Source: Agreia sp. COWG
GTDB lineage: Bacteria > Actinomycetota > Actinomycetes > Actinomycetales > Microbacteriaceae
Length of the DNA: 64,000 nt
Direction of reading: 5' to 3'
Assembly (NCBI RefSeq): GCF_904528075.1
Contig: NZ_LR882035.1
Location: 558,001 to 622,000, forward strand
Shown one piece after another: positions 62,155 through 64,000 of this stretch (within the stretch, counting starts at the first letter, position 1; the number at the start of each line of letters is the position of its first letter). A program made the position numbers and the translations under genes. The notes beneath the pieces were generated by a model. It had not been told where the DNA came from, made no database searches, and worked only from the letters and a program-made list of their open reading frames with translations.

Positions 62155-63389
62155 GAGGTCACGCTCTCTCTCAGTTCAGCCGCATCGTGTGACACGGCGT
62201 AGCGGTTCGCGGGTCGACGAAGGCCCAGGTGCTCGCGCAGCGACGCGGCGTCGACGGGGCGCTCCAGCACGCCGGTCTCGGCGAGCACGGGCACGACGCC
62301 CCGGGTGATGCGCTCGAGGTCGAGGGGCAACCGGGCCGGCCGCAGCCGGGCACCCGACAGGCCGGCCGCCTGCCAGCGCAGTAGTTGGGCGGCCACGTTC
62401 TCGGCGGTGCCGGCCAGAATCAGAGCATCGGATGCGTAGGGCTCGGCGAGCTCCTCGTCGAGCGCCGCGAGGGCGGCCAGGGCTGCCGCGGCGCTGTCCT
62501 CGATGAGCACGACGAGCTCGCCCCAGACACGGAGATCCTCGGGCGCGCGGCGCTCGATCCGCCCCGCGGCGTCGGACAGCTCGTGCAGTATCGTCGCGAG
62601 GTGATCGTCGTCGCGCGGAGTGATTCCCACCACATCGGCCTGCGCGACCGCGAGCTCGTAGGGCACACTCTGATGGGCGAGCACGTAGACGAGCGGCTGG
62701 CCCTGGGGAGAACGCGGCACGATCGACGGACCCTTTACCGCGAAGTTCTCACCCTCGAAGTCGACATAGTGCAGGCGCTCGCGGTCGATGAAGCGGCCGG
62801 TCGGCACGTCGCGGATCACCGCATCGTCCTGCCAACTGTCCCAGAGCCGGCGAGCGACCTCGATCGCGTCGGCGGCCTCGGCGAACAGCCCGCGGATCAG
62901 CGCGGTCTGCACCTCGTCCGATCCGGTCGCCGCCTCCTCGAGGGTGCCGATCTCGCGACGGCCGACGTGGGCGGCCTCGTGGGTGCGGCCCGAGACCTGA
63001 ACGCGCCATCCGGCCCAGCCGTCCGACACGTGGTCGAGGGTCTGGATGCCGGTCGCGGTGTGGAACGGCTCGGTGTGCGTGGTCGTCACTGTCGGCACGA
63101 TGCCGATTCCGCCGAGCTGGGCCGCGACGGTGTTCGCGAGCAGCAGCGCATCGAGGCGACCGCGCACCCTGTCGCCGCGCAGCTCGAAGGCGCCGTAGCC
63201 CTCCGACTGCAATCCGAAGGAGTCCTCGATGCTCACCAGGTCGATGCCGGCATCGCGCGCCTCGGCGACGAGTGAGACCCAGTAGTCGACCTCGAAGAGG
63301 GCCTTGGGGCGGGCAGAGGCATCTCGCCAGGCAGCCGGATGCCAGCCGGCGCCGTCCAGGGCGATTCCGAGGTGGAACGGCGCGGTCAT
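62151..63389 (-). CDS. Second luciferase-like monooxygenase
   Basis: A 412-residue LLM-class protein, diverged from its neighbour. It starts FHLGIALDGAGWHPAAWRD, has DLVSIEDSFGLQSEG and VSDGWAGWRVQVSGRTHEAAHVGRRE, in the positions of the flavin-binding barrel. The C-terminal third replaces the usual end with a long helical region containing RITRGVVPVLAETGVLERPV. It may pair with the other monooxygenase as a heteromer or act on a different step. The ATG at 63389 overlaps the upstream stop (ATGA), and the next gene starts in its own stop. Confidence 0.85.
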   Translation of the reverse strand: MTAPFHLGIALDGAGWHPAAWRDASARPKALFEVDYWVSLVAEARDAGIDLVSIEDSFGLQSEGYGAFELRGDRVRGRLDALLLANTVAAQLGGIGIVPTVTTTHTEPFHTATGIQTLDHVSDGWAGWRVQVSGRTHEAAHVGRREIGTLEEAATGSDEVQTALIRGLFAEAADAIEVARRLWDSWQDDAVIRDVPTGRFIDRERLHYVDFEGENFAVKGPSIVPRSPQGQPLVYVLAHQSVPYELAVAQADVVGITPRDDDHLATILHELSDAAGRIERRAPEDLRVWGELVVLIEDSAAAALAALAALDEELAEPYASDALILAGTAENVAAQLLRWQAAGLSGARLRPARLPLDLERITRGVVPVLAETGVLERPVDAASLREHLGLRRPANRYAVSHDAAELRESVTS

Positions 63390-64000
63390 CGTGGTGCCTT
63401 CTCTCCGGCCTCGATGGCGATCGGCAGCCTGTTCTCGGCCGGGGGAAGCGGGCACGTGGCGAACTCGGTATACGCGCAGGGCAGGTTGGCGGCGCGGGTG
63501 AAGTCCACGGTGACGCGGCCCTCGGCATCCGGTGCCGCTACCTGCAGCGAGCGGTTCGCGGCGTACGTCGTGACGCCGCTGCTCGCGTCCGTGAACAGAA
63601 CGAAGAGCGAGCCGGGCGCCTGTCCGTTGAACGCGGTGAGCCTGAACGTCTCGCCGCCGAGCGAGAACTCGATCACGCCGGGGGAGTCGTAGACGTGCTC
63701 GAGGCCCTCCGCCACGGAACCCACGGTCACCAGCCGAGGCTCGTCGAAGGGGAGGAAGACGCCGTGCGCGACCCAGCGGGGGTCGGCGGGGTAGGCGGGC
63801 GTTCCGGCGTAGTCGACGAGGGTGTGGTGCTCCGGATGCCGCGGGCGCAGAATGTCGTGGCCGCCGCGGCGGGCCACCTCGAGCTCGGCGTCGCCCGACG
63901 TCGCTGTCACGCCGCCGCGCTCGGCGAGCACGCCGAAGGCGTGGCGGCCGGTGAGGGTGCGGCCGTCGACCACGAGGTGTTCGCCCTCGGCCAGGGAGAC
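63386..64000 (-). CDS. DUF1684 protein, 5' end outside the window
   Basis: The C-terminal 204 residues of a DUF1684 protein. The diagnostic end is present: LFVLFTDASSGVTTYAANRSL, then VDFTRAANLPCAYTEFATCP and PPAENRLPIAIEAGEK. The frame is open to the right edge. DUF1684 members are small cytoplasmic proteins of unknown reaction, often beside flavin enzymes. It overlaps the second monooxygenase gene by four bases, so it belongs to the same operon. About 60 residues are probably missing. Confidence 0.85.
   Translation of the reverse strand, partial: VSLAEGEHLVVDGRTLTGRHAFGVLAERGGVTATSGDAELEVARRGGHDILRPRHPEHHTLVDYAGTPAYPADPRWVAHGVFLPFDEPRLVTVGSVAEGLEHVYDSPGVIEFSLGGETFRLTAFNGQAPGSLFVLFTDASSGVTTYAANRSLQVAAPDAEGRVTVDFTRAANLPCAYTEFATCPLPPAENRLPIAIEAGEKAPR

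Overview
This is a high-GC window (about 64 kb) with dense, short-spaced genes, frequent GTG and TTG starts and many genes whose start codon sits 6-15 bases after a TANNNT-like -10 box with no ribosome binding site (leaderless style). The ribosomal proteins, class Ib ribonucleotide reductase, DUF4190 and DUF1684 proteins and a fused OleBC enzyme all point to an actinobacterium; the overall gene repertoire fits Microbacteriaceae best. That family assignment is an inference. No rRNA, tRNA, CRISPR array, insertion sequence or prophage was seen.

Layout. 0-0.6 kb: 3' end of rplA with its terminator. 0.9-9.7 kb: accessory genes (acetyltransferase, TetR-controlled MFS pump, XRE regulator divergent from a second-type methionine aminopeptidase, RNB ribonuclease, quinone-reductase-like enzyme, membrane protein, lone YqaJ-like nuclease, sugar-epimerase-like enzyme). 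9.8-14.5 kb: a MacB-type ABC efflux pair divergent from an OmpR/histidine-kinase pair with mirrored operator sites between them. 14.7-17.4 kb: DctA-type carrier, beta-propeller protein, DUF4190 protein. 17.5-18.8 kb: rplJ-rplL with a leader attenuator. 19.0-25.0 kb: membrane protein, then a LacI regulator divergent from an alpha-glucoside-type sugar ABC importer. 25.0-31.9 kb: ABC exporter, cystathionine beta-synthase and gamma-synthase/lyase, an alanine-dehydrogenase-like enzyme and a DedA protein. 31.9-33.9 kb: S9 peptidase. 33.9-38.2 kb: nrdHIEF behind DnaA-box and NrdR-box candidates. 38.2-43.7 kb: disulfide-oxidoreductase-like flavoprotein, SDR, MFS pump, HxlR regulator and NmrA-like reductase. 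43.8-48.5 kb: oleA-oleBC-oleD, a complete long-chain olefin pathway. 48.6-50.9 kb: phosphatase and serine hydrolase. 51.0-53.7 kb: metQ-metN-metI. 53.6-64.0 kb: a cluster with an FAD/NAD(P)-binding protein, a GNAT-acetyltransferase/ABC-permease fusion, its ATPase and binding protein, a sarcosine-oxidase-like enzyme, two luciferase-like monooxygenases and a DUF1684 protein cut by the window edge.

How the parts work together. The strongest candidate for something not well described is the 53.6-64 kb cluster. It pairs import of a polar amino-acid-like solute through a permease that carries its own N-acetyltransferase domain with several flavin oxidases and monooxygenases that could open an N- or S-substituted substrate; the neighbouring metQNI importer may belong to the same scavenging programme. 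Other points of note are the mirrored CTATG-N6-CTATG operators of the two-component/ABC module, the XRE-Map pair sharing one palindrome, DnaA boxes upstream of nrdHIEF, and a 60-bp REP-like element present twice, 30 kb apart.
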